5,407 bases of DNA, taken from assembly GCA_964343305.1 (NCBI GenBank), contig CAYFJO010000634.1, positions 1-5,407 of the forward strand, read 5' to 3'. The stretch is from CAYFJO01 sp964343305. GTDB taxonomy: Bacteria; Planctomycetota; Planctomycetia; Pirellulales; Pirellulaceae. A program made the position numbers and the translations under genes. This document shows positions 1-5,407 of this stretch, one piece after another. The stretch's first letter is position 1. Each line of letters begins with the position of its first letter. The notes beneath the pieces are model-generated. The model was not told where the DNA came from. It was given only the letters and a program-made list of their open reading frames with translations, and ran no database searches.

Positions 1-75
1 CGCCAGACAAAAAATAGGTTCCATCTTCGGGGAGCTTTTAACAAGAAAAACACTGCCTTTGCAGGGCTCAAAAGA

Positions 76-104
76 TTCTTACCCGAACACTAGTTACTTA
101 TACT
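76..104 (+). promoter_or_regulatory. Candidate sigma70-type promoter for the operon
   Basis: A TATACT hexamer at 99-104 is a good -10 match. TTCTTA at 76-81 lies 17 bases upstream as a weak -35 (about three of six consensus bases). Transcription would start near 111 and leave a leader of about 44 bases before the regulator gene. The whole stretch 1-154 holds no gene I can defend. Two forward frames are open from the left edge to stops near 93 and 106, so the tail of an upstream gene cannot be excluded. No clear hairpin terminator is visible there. Promoter calls by eye are weak, and this organism group may use divergent promoters. Confidence 0.25.
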
Positions 105-115
105 GACAAGCAACA

Positions 116-133
116 TACTCCGTATACCCAGTA
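116..133. promoter_or_regulatory. Candidate MarR-type operator palindrome
   Basis: The sequence reads TACTCCGTATACCCAGTA: outer arms TACT/AGTA and a perfect inner GTATAC, with only the two CC steps breaking symmetry (14 of 18 positions symmetric). It lies just downstream of the candidate -10 and ends 21 bases before the regulator's start codon, where an autorepressor would block transcription. MarR dimers usually bind 16-20 bp inverted repeats in their own promoter regions. The TACT half-site also occurs at 95-98 and 101-104. A palindrome this good could arise by chance about once in several hundred bases, so the call rests mainly on location. Confidence 0.3.
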
Positions 134-154
134 CCTAAAAATCTCCGACAACCC

Positions 155-595
155 ATGCCAAAGCCCAAACCGGTACCGTATGGTGAGACGCTCCAAATGC
201 GGCTGCGAGCGGCGTATTTCGCTATGCATCGCCATTCCAACCGACACTTTCTGCGGTTCGAGACAACGGCGGATCAGTACGTGCTGTTGTCTTATCTTGC
301 GGAAGAAGACGGCATCACACAGCAGGAGTTGTCGTCTCGGTGTTCGTCGGACGCGCGGACAATCGGGACGATGATCGAGCTGCTCGAACGCAATGGTCTG
401 GTCGAGCGTCAGCCGCACCCGTCCGACCGTCGCGCATGGCAGGTTTTTCTGACCGATACCGGACGGGCACGTCACGCGAAACTCAGGAAGAACTCGGAAG
501 AGATCCGTGATGTCCTCAACGGCGCGCTGGAGCCTGAAGAACTGGCGATCGTACAGAAGGCGCTCAAACGCATTGCCGAGGCGTTTACCACGTGA
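155..595 (+). CDS. MarR family winged helix-turn-helix transcriptional regulator
   Basis: This 146-residue protein has the usual length for the MarR family, whose members are dimeric DNA-binding proteins, often repressors released by small aromatic or other ligands. An N-terminal helix (about 10-35) precedes the core. The winged HTH covers about 38-104: 'ITQQELSSRC' (54-63) is the first HTH helix, 'SSDARTIGTMIELLERNGLV' (64-83) the recognition helix region, and 'PSDRRAWQVFLTDTG' (89-103) the wing with its typical D-R-R. The C-terminal helices (105-146) would complete the dimer interface. ATG 155 is chosen because it gives the full N-terminal dimerisation helix; no Shine-Dalgarno site is obvious, and Met15 (197) is the only close alternative. 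The stop lies seven bases before the next gene, so it is probably the first gene of the operon and may repress it through the palindrome at 116-133. The ligand is unknown. Confidence 0.9.
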   Translation: MPKPKPVPYGETLQMRLRAAYFAMHRHSNRHFLRFETTADQYVLLSYLAEEDGITQQELSSRCSSDARTIGTMIELLERNGLVERQPHPSDRRAWQVFLTDTGRARHAKLRKNSEEIRDVLNGALEPEELAIVQKALKRIAEAFTT

Positions 596-602
596 GTACG
601 CA

Positions 603-1868
603 ATGAAGACACCGCTTTACATCCTGATCTTCTGTGGCGTCGCTGTCGCGAGCGAATTCAGCGAGGGTGACGACAACTTGGCGGCGTTGCCCGACCTCGC
701 CTTGCAACCGCCGCGGGTAACGGCTGAGTTCGATCCGGACACCGTGAAGAGCACTCGCGGCGCGCAGGGCGTTCCGGCGATCGAACGCGCCGCGAACGGA
801 CGGCTCTGGGCGGCCTGGTATGCGGGACCGAGCCCGCGAGGTGTGGAGAGTTCCAGGAGTTATGTCGTGCTCGCCACGAGCGGCGACGACGGCGTCACAT
901 GGTCCGAGCAGCTACTGGTCCGGGCACGCCGGTTTGTGCATACCTACGACCCTTGTCTGTGGATTGATCCGCAGCGGCGGCTGTGGTTCTTCTGGGCTCA
1001 AAGCGCCGGTGTGCAGGATGGGCGCATGGGTGTCTGGGCGATGGTCACCGCGGACGCCGACTCGGAGACTCCGAAGTGGTCGCAGCCGCGACGGATCGCC
1101 AACGGAGTCATGTTGAACAAACCGACAGTCCTGAAAAACGGCGACTGGCTGCTGCCTGTGGGCTTGTGGCGAGACAACACCAACGTGCCGAATGTCAAAT
1201 TCGATGCCGAGGAACTTGCGCCGTACACGATCGAGATGCTGACTCACGACCTCGGCGACGAGCGTGGTTCCAACGTGTATCGATCGACGGATCAGGGCAA
1301 GTCGTTCGAACGCATCGGTCAGGTCCGCATTCCCGGCACTCGAGTCGATGAGCACATGATCGTCGAGCGTGGTGACGGCAGCCTGTGGATGCTGCTGCGA
1401 AATACGGGCGGAATCGCACAGAGTGTCTCCACCGATGGTGGCCGAACGTGGAGTGACGGATCGCTCTACCTGCAGGGCCGAATGTTCGCCAACAAACGAT
1501 TCTTCATTCGTCGACTGAAATCCGGAGCGTTACTGATGGTGCGGAACAACTCACCAGACGGGAAACGCTCTCACATGACGGCGTTCGTATCGGACGACGA
1601 CGGAGCGACGTGGAAAGGCGGGCTGCTACTGGATGAACGAGAGTCATCGTATCCCGACGGTATTCAGGCGGAAGACGGCACGCTTTTCGTCATCTATGAC
1701 CACCAGCGTTACACACTCAACCGCGCCGGCAAGCGGGGAGTGGGCTCCGTCGTGATGGCGACGTTCCGCGAAGCCGACATCCGCGCGGCCCGCGCCGTGA
1801 CCGATCAAGCTTGTCTACGAATTGTCATTACCCAACTTCAAAAAAACGAACGAACTATCTCGAGGTGA
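603..1868 (+). CDS. Secreted BNR/Asp-box sialidase-like protein (first paralogue)
   Basis: This 421-residue protein is a predicted six-bladed beta-propeller of the sialidase superfamily (BNR_2-like). ATG 603 is chosen over the longer open frame from 507 because it starts a signal peptide (MKTP, then a hydrophobic run to about residue 16, cleavage after Ala-Val-Ala) and does not overlap the regulator. Four Asp boxes (S-x-D-x-G-x-T-W type) sit at 93-100, 228-235, 276-283 and 330-337. Glu250 in 'DEHMIVERGDGSLWMLLR' with Arg266 sixteen residues on matches the Glu/second-Arg spacing of GH33. Arg322 fits the third Arg and Tyr350 (YPDG) the nucleophile. The first-Arg motif FRIP is replaced by 'QGVP' (56-59). 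Compared with the two downstream paralogues it has an insertion of roughly 28 residues near 192-222. It was probably an exported hydrolase acting on a glycan; true sialidase activity is uncertain. The stop codon lies within the next gene's ribosome-binding site. Confidence 0.85.
   Translation: MKTPLYILIFCGVAVASEFSEGDDNLAALPDLALQPPRVTAEFDPDTVKSTRGAQGVPAIERAANGRLWAAWYAGPSPRGVESSRSYVVLATSGDDGVTWSEQLLVRARRFVHTYDPCLWIDPQRRLWFFWAQSAGVQDGRMGVWAMVTADADSETPKWSQPRRIANGVMLNKPTVLKNGDWLLPVGLWRDNTNVPNVKFDAEELAPYTIEMLTHDLGDERGSNVYRSTDQGKSFERIGQVRIPGTRVDEHMIVERGDGSLWMLLRNTGGIAQSVSTDGGRTWSDGSLYLQGRMFANKRFFIRRLKSGALLMVRNNSPDGKRSHMTAFVSDDDGATWKGGLLLDERESSYPDGIQAEDGTLFVIYDHQRYTLNRAGKRGVGSVVMATFREADIRAARAVTDQACLRIVITQLQKNERTISR
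1862..1868 (+). promoter_or_regulatory. Ribosome-binding site of the DUF4886-sialidase gene
   Basis: GAGGTGA lies six bases before ATG 1875 and contains the TGA stop of the preceding gene. This is the clearest Shine-Dalgarno site in the window. It fixes the start of the fusion gene and suggests that ribosomes terminating on the upstream gene can reinitiate here. Confidence 0.75.
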
Positions 1869-1874
1869 ACTGAA

Positions 1875-3980
1875 ATGAGAAGATCGATTCCGGTCATGTT
1901 GTGTGCAGCGGGCATCGGCCTGTTGTTACACTGTGGAACTGTAGCCGCGCAGTCGGTCGCAGATGAGGCCTCGCAGCCTGATGGGACCAGGACGCTCAAG
2001 ATCCTGGGCATTGGAAACAGCTTTCTCAGGAATGTGGTCAACTGTCTGCCGGGGGTGGTGCGGGCAGGCGGCCACAATTTCGTTCTCGGCGCAGGGACGC
2101 CGGGCGGGCGCACGCTACAGAATCACTACGAGGCCGCCATGCTAGGCGATGCGAACCCGGAGGATCCGAAGGCCAGGATCTACGAGTACCAGGGCAAGTC
2201 GATGACTCTGCGCGAAATGCTGACTGCGGAGAAATGGGATTACGTCACCATCCAACAGTCCAGCCCGAGGAGCTTCAAGATCGAAACCTATCGGCCCTAT
2301 GCCCAAAACCTGGTCGACTACATCCGGCGCCATGCGCCCCAGGCGGAAGTCGTGTTTCATCAGACCTGGGCTTGGCGGGAAGACCACACCCGGATGGGGA
2401 TGGACCAAAAACCTCGGGGATTCATGTACCGGGAGTTGACCAAAGCGTATCATACGACCGCCAGGGAAGTGGGAATCAAGCGAATCATACCGGTCGGAGA
2501 CGCCTTCCAACTGGCTGCGGAGTCCCCTGAGTGGCACTTCGAACGGGACCCGGATTTCGACTACGAAAACCCCAAGTACCCGAAATTGCCCAGGGACAAG
2601 AACTCGCTGAATAAGGGATTCCGGTGGAGGTCGAGGCCGGGTAAGGCGAAAGAGGCGCAACCAGATCCCGGCGCCGCGCAGCCGGACGACGGATCCGACA
2701 AGGTGTTCTACAACGATGGCTCGCACGCGAACGGCGCTGGCAGCTACCTGGCCGCCTGTGTCTGGTACGAGTTCTTCTTCCACGACGATGTACGGAAGAT
2801 CACTCAGAATCCGGCGTGGCTCGGAGACCGAGCGATCTCGTTGCGGGCGATCGCCCACCAAGTCGTGAGCGAGGGAATCAAACCCGCCGCCTGGCCCGAA
2901 GAACCTGCCCCCGACATCGCGCTGGAACCGGCTCACGTGATTATCAATCCGTGGCGATTCCACATTCCACCGACGAAACGTCAGGGTGTGCCCGGAATCG
3001 AGCGTACCGCGAATGGGCGGTTGTGGGCACTGTACGGTCGGGACGTCGAGAGCACCCGAAACTTTCAGGTGCTGACCCGCAGCGACGATGATGGCAAGTC
3101 ATGGTCGGACGCGCAGCTCATGATTCTACCCCGCCGGGGCGTGCGCGCCATGTCGGCGTCGATCTGGATCGATCCACAGGGGCGACTGTGGGTTTTCTGG
3201 GGGCAGGCCTTTGGGGTTCAGGACGGACGTTATGGTATCTTTGCCATTGTCAGCGATGATCCTGATGCGGATGAACCTCAGTGGTCCGCTCCGCGTCGGC
3301 TGGGCGACGGTATCATGCTCAACAAGCCGACGGTGCTCTCCGATGGCGACTGGCTGCTGACCTCGTCGGTATGGAAAACGGATAACAGCATCAAGGTCTA
3401 CGCGTCGACCGATCAGGGTGAAAACTTTACGCTTCGCGGCACCGCCAATATCGCCGATCCAAAAAAACGCGGCCCGGACGAACCGATGATCGTCGAGCGC
3501 AAAGACGGATCACTGTGGATGCTGGTACGGATGCAGGGTCTGGCCGAGACCATTTCCACCGACCGGGGCAAAACATGGGCCCCCGTGCAACGCAGCGCAA
3601 TCAAACACTGCACTTCACGATTTTTCGTTCGCCGTTTGATGTCAGGCAGTCTTCTACTGGTAAAGCATGGCCCGCTCAACAAGCGCGTCGGCCGCCAGCA
3701 ACTCACCGCCTACGTGTCGGATGACGACGGCAAGACTTGGAGTGGAGGCTTAATGATCGACGAACGTGAGCACGTCACCTACCCCGACGGCGTGCAGGCC
3801 GGGGATGGCAGAATTTACATCATCTACGATCACCAGCGCACTCCCCTCGGCGAGGTGTTGATGGCGACTTTTACCGAGGAAGATGTCCGCGCCGGCGAGC
3901 CCGTCAGTGACAAAATCCGGCTGCGCGGAAAAGTGGCGCGTCTGCCTATCGCGCAAGCTGATGCCCAGGTGAAACCATGA
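1875..3980 (+). CDS. Secreted fusion: DUF4886 SGNH-hydrolase domain + BNR sialidase-like domain
   Basis: This 701-residue protein has a signal peptide (Arg-Arg n-region, hydrophobic 6-19, likely cleavage after Val-Ala-Ala at 25). Residues 40-335 resemble DUF4886, an SGNH/GDSL-type hydrolase family: 'GIGNSF' (45-50) gives nucleophile Ser49, 'TPGGRTLQNH' (75-84) the block II glycines, 'DYVTIQQSS' (122-130) the block III region, and 'NDGSHANGAG' (280-289) the block V Asp281/His284 pair. A short Pro-rich linker (337-346) joins a complete sialidase-like propeller (347-690) with Asp boxes at 403-410, 511-518, 561-568 and 615-622, the Glu/Arg stretch near 535-552, a third Arg near 607 and Tyr636 (YPDG). 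The first Arg of FRIP is absent (GVP at 371-373). One protein could therefore remove an ester (for example acetyl) group and then cleave the sugar; this is inference. The frame is intact across the joint, so the fusion looks real. The last four bases overlap the next open frame. Confidence 0.85.
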   Translation: MRRSIPVMLCAAGIGLLLHCGTVAAQSVADEASQPDGTRTLKILGIGNSFLRNVVNCLPGVVRAGGHNFVLGAGTPGGRTLQNHYEAAMLGDANPEDPKARIYEYQGKSMTLREMLTAEKWDYVTIQQSSPRSFKIETYRPYAQNLVDYIRRHAPQAEVVFHQTWAWREDHTRMGMDQKPRGFMYRELTKAYHTTAREVGIKRIIPVGDAFQLAAESPEWHFERDPDFDYENPKYPKLPRDKNSLNKGFRWRSRPGKAKEAQPDPGAAQPDDGSDKVFYNDGSHANGAGSYLAACVWYEFFFHDDVRKITQNPAWLGDRAISLRAIAHQVVSEGIKPAAWPEEPAPDIALEPAHVIINPWRFHIPPTKRQGVPGIERTANGRLWALYGRDVESTRNFQVLTRSDDDGKSWSDAQLMILPRRGVRAMSASIWIDPQGRLWVFWGQAFGVQDGRYGIFAIVSDDPDADEPQWSAPRRLGDGIMLNKPTVLSDGDWLLTSSVWKTDNSIKVYASTDQGENFTLRGTANIADPKKRGPDEPMIVERKDGSLWMLVRMQGLAETISTDRGKTWAPVQRSAIKHCTSRFFVRRLMSGSLLLVKHGPLNKRVGRQQLTAYVSDDDGKTWSGGLMIDEREHVTYPDGVQAGDGRIYIIYDHQRTPLGEVLMATFTEEDVRAGEPVSDKIRLRGKVARLPIAQADAQVKP
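3967..3980 (+). promoter_or_regulatory. Shine-Dalgarno AGGTGA with ATGA stop/start overlap
   Basis: AGGTGA (3967-3972) sits four bases before ATG 3977, and that ATG overlaps the fusion gene's TGA stop. This is the classic arrangement for translational coupling. It supports initiation at 3977 although the recognisable signal peptide begins 17 codons later at 4028, which has no Shine-Dalgarno site of its own. An identical element recurs at 5157-5170. Confidence 0.6.
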
Positions 3981-4031
3981 ACTTACTCAGCACAGGACCT
4001 CAATCAGAATTGAACAAGCATCAAACCATGA
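3977..4031 (+). repeat. Duplicated 17-codon leader before the stand-alone sialidase
   Basis: These bases recur at 5167-5221 with a single change (T4004 to C5194, Ser to Pro if translated). They form an in-frame lead-in of 17 codons (MNLLSTGPQ(S/P)ELNKHQT) that ends at an ATG in each copy and then runs into unrelated signal peptides. A small inverted repeat, TCAAT/ATTGA (4000-4004 with 4009-4013), lies within; its innermost pair is lost in the second copy. Whether the leader is translated as an N-terminal extension or is only intergenic DNA carried with the duplication cannot be decided here. Confidence 0.85.
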
Positions 4032-5170
4032 AAACGCTTTTTCTCAGCTCCCTGTTCATAATTCTGGCCTCCGCCAATGCAAGGTCCGCGGAACCTGACC
4101 CTGACATTGCCCTCAAACCCGCGCACGTCATCGTCAACCCGTGGCGGTTTCACATCCCGCCGACGAAACGTCAGGGCGTCCCTGGAATCGAGCGTACCGC
4201 GAAGGGCCGATTGTGGGCAGTTTACGGTCGGGACGTGGAGAGCACCCGACACTATCAGTTGCTGACCTTCAGCGACGATGACGGCAAGTCATGGTCGGAC
4301 ACGCACCTCATGATTCTACCCCGCCGGGGCGTACGCGCATCTGGAGGGTGTGTCTGGATCGATCCACAGGGGCGATTGTGGGTTTTCTGGATGCAAGCCT
4401 TTGGGCTTCAGGACGGACGTTATGGTATCTTTGCTATTATGAGCGATGATCCCGATGCGGATGAACCTCAGTGGTCCGCTCCGCGTCGGCTAGGCGACGG
4501 TGTCATGCTCAACAAGCCGACGGTGCTCTCCGATGGCAACTGGCTGCTGACCTCGTCGGTATGGAAAACGGATAACAGCATTAAGGTCTACGCGTCGACC
4601 GATCAGGGTGAAAGCTTTACGCTTCGCGGCACCGCCAACATCGCCGATCCAAAGACACGCGGCCCGGACGAGCCGATGATCGTCGAGCGCAAAGACGGAT
4701 CACTGTGGATGCTGGTACGGGTGCAGGGTCTGGCCGAAACCATTTCCACCGACCGGGGCAAAACATGGGCCCCCGTGCAACGCAGCGCAATCAAACACTG
4801 CACTTCACGATTTTTCGTTCGCCGTTTGATGTCAGGCAGTCTTCTACTGGTAAAGCATGGCCCGCTCAACAAGCGCGTCGGCCGCCAGCAACTCACCGCC
4901 TACGTGTCGGATGACGACGGCAAGACTTGGAGTGGAGGCTTAATGATCGACGAACGTGAGCACGTCACCTACCCCGACGGCGTGCAGGCCGGGGATGGCA
5001 GAATTTACATCATCTACGATCACCAGCGCACTCCCCTCGGCGAGGTGTTGATGGCGACTTTTACCGAGGAAGATGTCCGCGCCGGCGAGCCCGTCAGTGA
5101 CAAAATCCGGCTGCGCGGAAAAGTGGCGCGTCTGCCTATCGCGCAAGCTGATGCCCAGGTGAAACCATGA
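4028..5170 (+). CDS. Secreted stand-alone BNR sialidase-like protein (third paralogue)
   Basis: From ATG 4028 this is a 380-residue exported propeller. The signal peptide begins MKT like that of the first paralogue, has a hydrophobic core at 4-14 and probably ends after Ala-Asn-Ala (16-18) or Ser-Ala (20-21). The alternative start at 3977 adds 17 residues and has the better ribosome-binding site and ATGA coupling; 4028 is preferred because it gives a normal signal peptide. Asp boxes are at 82-89, 190-197, 240-247 and 294-301. Glu215 and Arg231 ('DEPMIVE...R'), Arg286 and Tyr315 (YPDG) match GH33 catalytic positions; FRIP is replaced by GVP (50-52). It is nearly identical to the C-terminal domain of the preceding gene, apart from scattered changes in the first half and a five-residue patch at 105-109. 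Compared with that domain it works without the esterase module, so it may act alone or on de-esterified product. The substrate is unproven. Confidence 0.85.
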   Translation: MKTLFLSSLFIILASANARSAEPDPDIALKPAHVIVNPWRFHIPPTKRQGVPGIERTAKGRLWAVYGRDVESTRHYQLLTFSDDDGKSWSDTHLMILPRRGVRASGGCVWIDPQGRLWVFWMQAFGLQDGRYGIFAIMSDDPDADEPQWSAPRRLGDGVMLNKPTVLSDGNWLLTSSVWKTDNSIKVYASTDQGESFTLRGTANIADPKTRGPDEPMIVERKDGSLWMLVRVQGLAETISTDRGKTWAPVQRSAIKHCTSRFFVRRLMSGSLLLVKHGPLNKRVGRQQLTAYVSDDDGKTWSGGLMIDEREHVTYPDGVQAGDGRIYIIYDHQRTPLGEVLMATFTEEDVRAGEPVSDKIRLRGKVARLPIAQADAQVKP

Positions 5171-5221
5171 ACTTACTCAGCACAGGACCTCAACCAGAAT
5201 TGAACAAGCATCAAACCATGA
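4091..5221 (+). repeat. Tandem direct repeat, copy B (period 1190 bp)
   Basis: This is the second copy of the unit at 2901-4031. It covers the mature part of the stand-alone sialidase gene and the 55-base overlap/leader before the last gene. The identical core is 4739-5193. Identity stops at 5221, just after ATG 5218, where the sequence switches to the start of the DUF4838-like gene. Confidence 0.95.
5157..5221 (+). promoter_or_regulatory. Second copy of the AGGTGA/ATGA start region and leader
   Basis: AGGTGA (5157-5162), ATG 5167 overlapping the TGA stop, and the 17-codon leader to ATG 5218 repeat the arrangement at 3967-4031. The leader is in frame with the downstream signal peptide at 5236. 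Translation of the last gene could begin at 5167, 5218 or 5236, and is probably coupled to the sialidase gene. Confidence 0.6.
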
Positions 5222-5235
5222 CAAATGCCGCCTTT

Positions 5236-5407
5236 ATGAAAATCCACCCACTTCTCTGGCTCATCTGCCTGTCCATCGCCCCAGCAGCGGCTCATGCCGC
5301 CGACCCCTTCCTTGTCGAAAACGGCGAATCGCGCGCTGAGATTATCATCTCTGAATCTCCGGCGCGTTCGACGCGGTTGGCGGCGGCTGAGCTGCAATCC
5401 TACGTTG
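5236..5407 (+). CDS. Secreted DUF4838/GH67-N-like protein, 5' part only
   Basis: Only the first 57 codons are present; the gene runs off the right edge. ATG 5236 is chosen because it begins a standard signal peptide: MKIHP, a hydrophobic core at 6-19, and cleavage after Ala-His-Ala (19-21) or the next Ala. In-frame ATGs at 5218 and 5167 are alternatives; 5167 has the Shine-Dalgarno site. The mature start, 'PFLVENGESRAEIIIS' followed by 'AAAELQSYV', matches the pattern at the N-terminus of DUF4838 proteins and of the alpha-glucuronidase N-terminal domain (a strand ending in I-V-I, then a helix A-A-x-E-L-Q-x-Y). Those proteins are large (commonly over 500 residues) and are found in polysaccharide loci of Planctomycetota and relatives. 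The catalytic part is outside the window, so the function is a family-level guess. Confidence 0.7.
   Translation, partial: MKIHPLLWLICLSIAPAAAHAADPFLVENGESRAEIIISESPARSTRLAAAELQSYV

Larger units (their letters stand above)
2901..4031 (+). repeat. Tandem direct repeat, copy A (period 1190 bp)
   Basis: This unit covers the sialidase domain of the fusion gene plus the 55 bases from the ATGA overlap to just past ATG 4028. It aligns without gaps to 4091-5221 at an offset of 1190. Hand-counted mismatches: 12 of 48 at 2913-2960, about 18 of 165 up to 3125, 11 of 14 in a patch at 3149-3162, about 20 of 386 up to 3548, and none over 3549-4003 (455 bases). One mismatch at 4004 follows before the match ends at 4031. 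The left boundary is fuzzy (2893-2901). The 59 bases between the copies encode the stand-alone protein's signal peptide. Confidence 0.95.

Noticed and set aside
53..64. CTGC-CTTT-GCAG mini-hairpin as a terminator of an upstream gene
   Set aside because: The stem is only four base pairs and no T-run follows it.
99..126. TATAC...GTATA inverted repeat with an 18-base spacer
   Set aside because: Five-base arms with unmatched flanks are expected by chance; the palindrome at 116-133 is the better operator candidate.
98..475. 125-codon - strand open frame opposite the MarR gene
   Set aside because: The opposite strand encodes a clear MarR protein; this frame shows no family features.
507..602. N-terminal extension of the first sialidase gene from ATG 507
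   Set aside because: It would overlap the regulator by 89 bases and add an Arg/Ser-rich stretch before an otherwise ordinary signal peptide at 603.
2142..2963. 273-codon open frame on the - strand opposite the DUF4886 domain
   Set aside because: It lies wholly opposite a well-supported gene, has an Arg/Pro/Val-rich composition typical of antisense frames in GC-rich DNA, and shows no recognisable domain or start signal.
3461..3467. Run of seven A in the fusion gene (A AAA AAA in frame) as a programmed frameshift site
   Set aside because: The frame continues intact with full homology to the second copy, which has AAAGACA here, and I see no stimulating hairpin. It is most likely a chance Lys-Lys run, worth only a sequencing-error check.
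5173..5397. 74-codon - strand open frame at the right edge
   Set aside because: It lies opposite the signal peptide and start of the DUF4838-like gene and includes the antisense of the duplicated leader; no independent support.

Overview
The window looks like part of a carbohydrate-degradation (glycan utilisation) locus from a GC-rich bacterium that encodes many secreted enzymes. The closest fit is the Planctomycetota-Verrucomicrobiota-Lentisphaerota group. This is an inference from gene content (several BNR/Asp-box sialidase-like proteins, a DUF4886 SGNH-hydrolase domain and a DUF4838/GH67-N-like protein start) and from mixed use of Shine-Dalgarno sites. No rRNA or marker gene is present to fix the taxon.

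Layout, all on the + strand. Bases 1-154 are upstream DNA with a weak candidate promoter (76-104) and an 18-base imperfect palindrome (116-133) just downstream of it, a plausible operator. A MarR-family regulator follows (155-595). Seven bases later comes a secreted BNR sialidase-like protein (603-1868). Six bases later comes a two-domain secreted protein (1875-3980): an N-terminal DUF4886 SGNH-type esterase/lipase-like domain fused to a full BNR sialidase-like domain. It overlaps by four bases (ATGA) an open frame that carries a third, stand-alone secreted sialidase-like protein (4028-5170, with an upstream alternative start at 3977). That frame again overlaps by ATGA the start of a fifth, partial gene, a secreted DUF4838/GH67-N-like protein (about 5236 to the window end). 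Tight spacing, two stop/start overlaps and the absence of any visible terminator argue for one operon led by its own regulator.

The main structural surprise is a tandem direct repeat with a 1190-base period. The sialidase domain of the fusion protein plus the 55 bases after it (about 2901-4031) recurs as the stand-alone sialidase plus the start region of the next gene (about 4091-5221). Divergence falls from about 25% at the 5' end to zero over a 455-base stretch (3549-4003 = 4739-5193), as expected from gene conversion or from a duplication with uneven later change. The repeat ends just after a start codon, so the same ribosome-binding site plus 17-codon leader stands before two unrelated signal peptides.

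By eye, all three sialidase-like domains keep the Glu, two of the three Arg and the Tyr expected of GH33-type enzymes. All lack the first Arg (the FRIP motif reads G-V-P), so the true substrate may not be sialic acid. Working model: MarR senses a sugar or aromatic ligand and controls a set of exported enzymes in which an esterase activity (DUF4886 domain) and glycosidase-like activities act together on a decorated glycan. The operon structure and repeats are seen directly; the biochemical roles are inferred.
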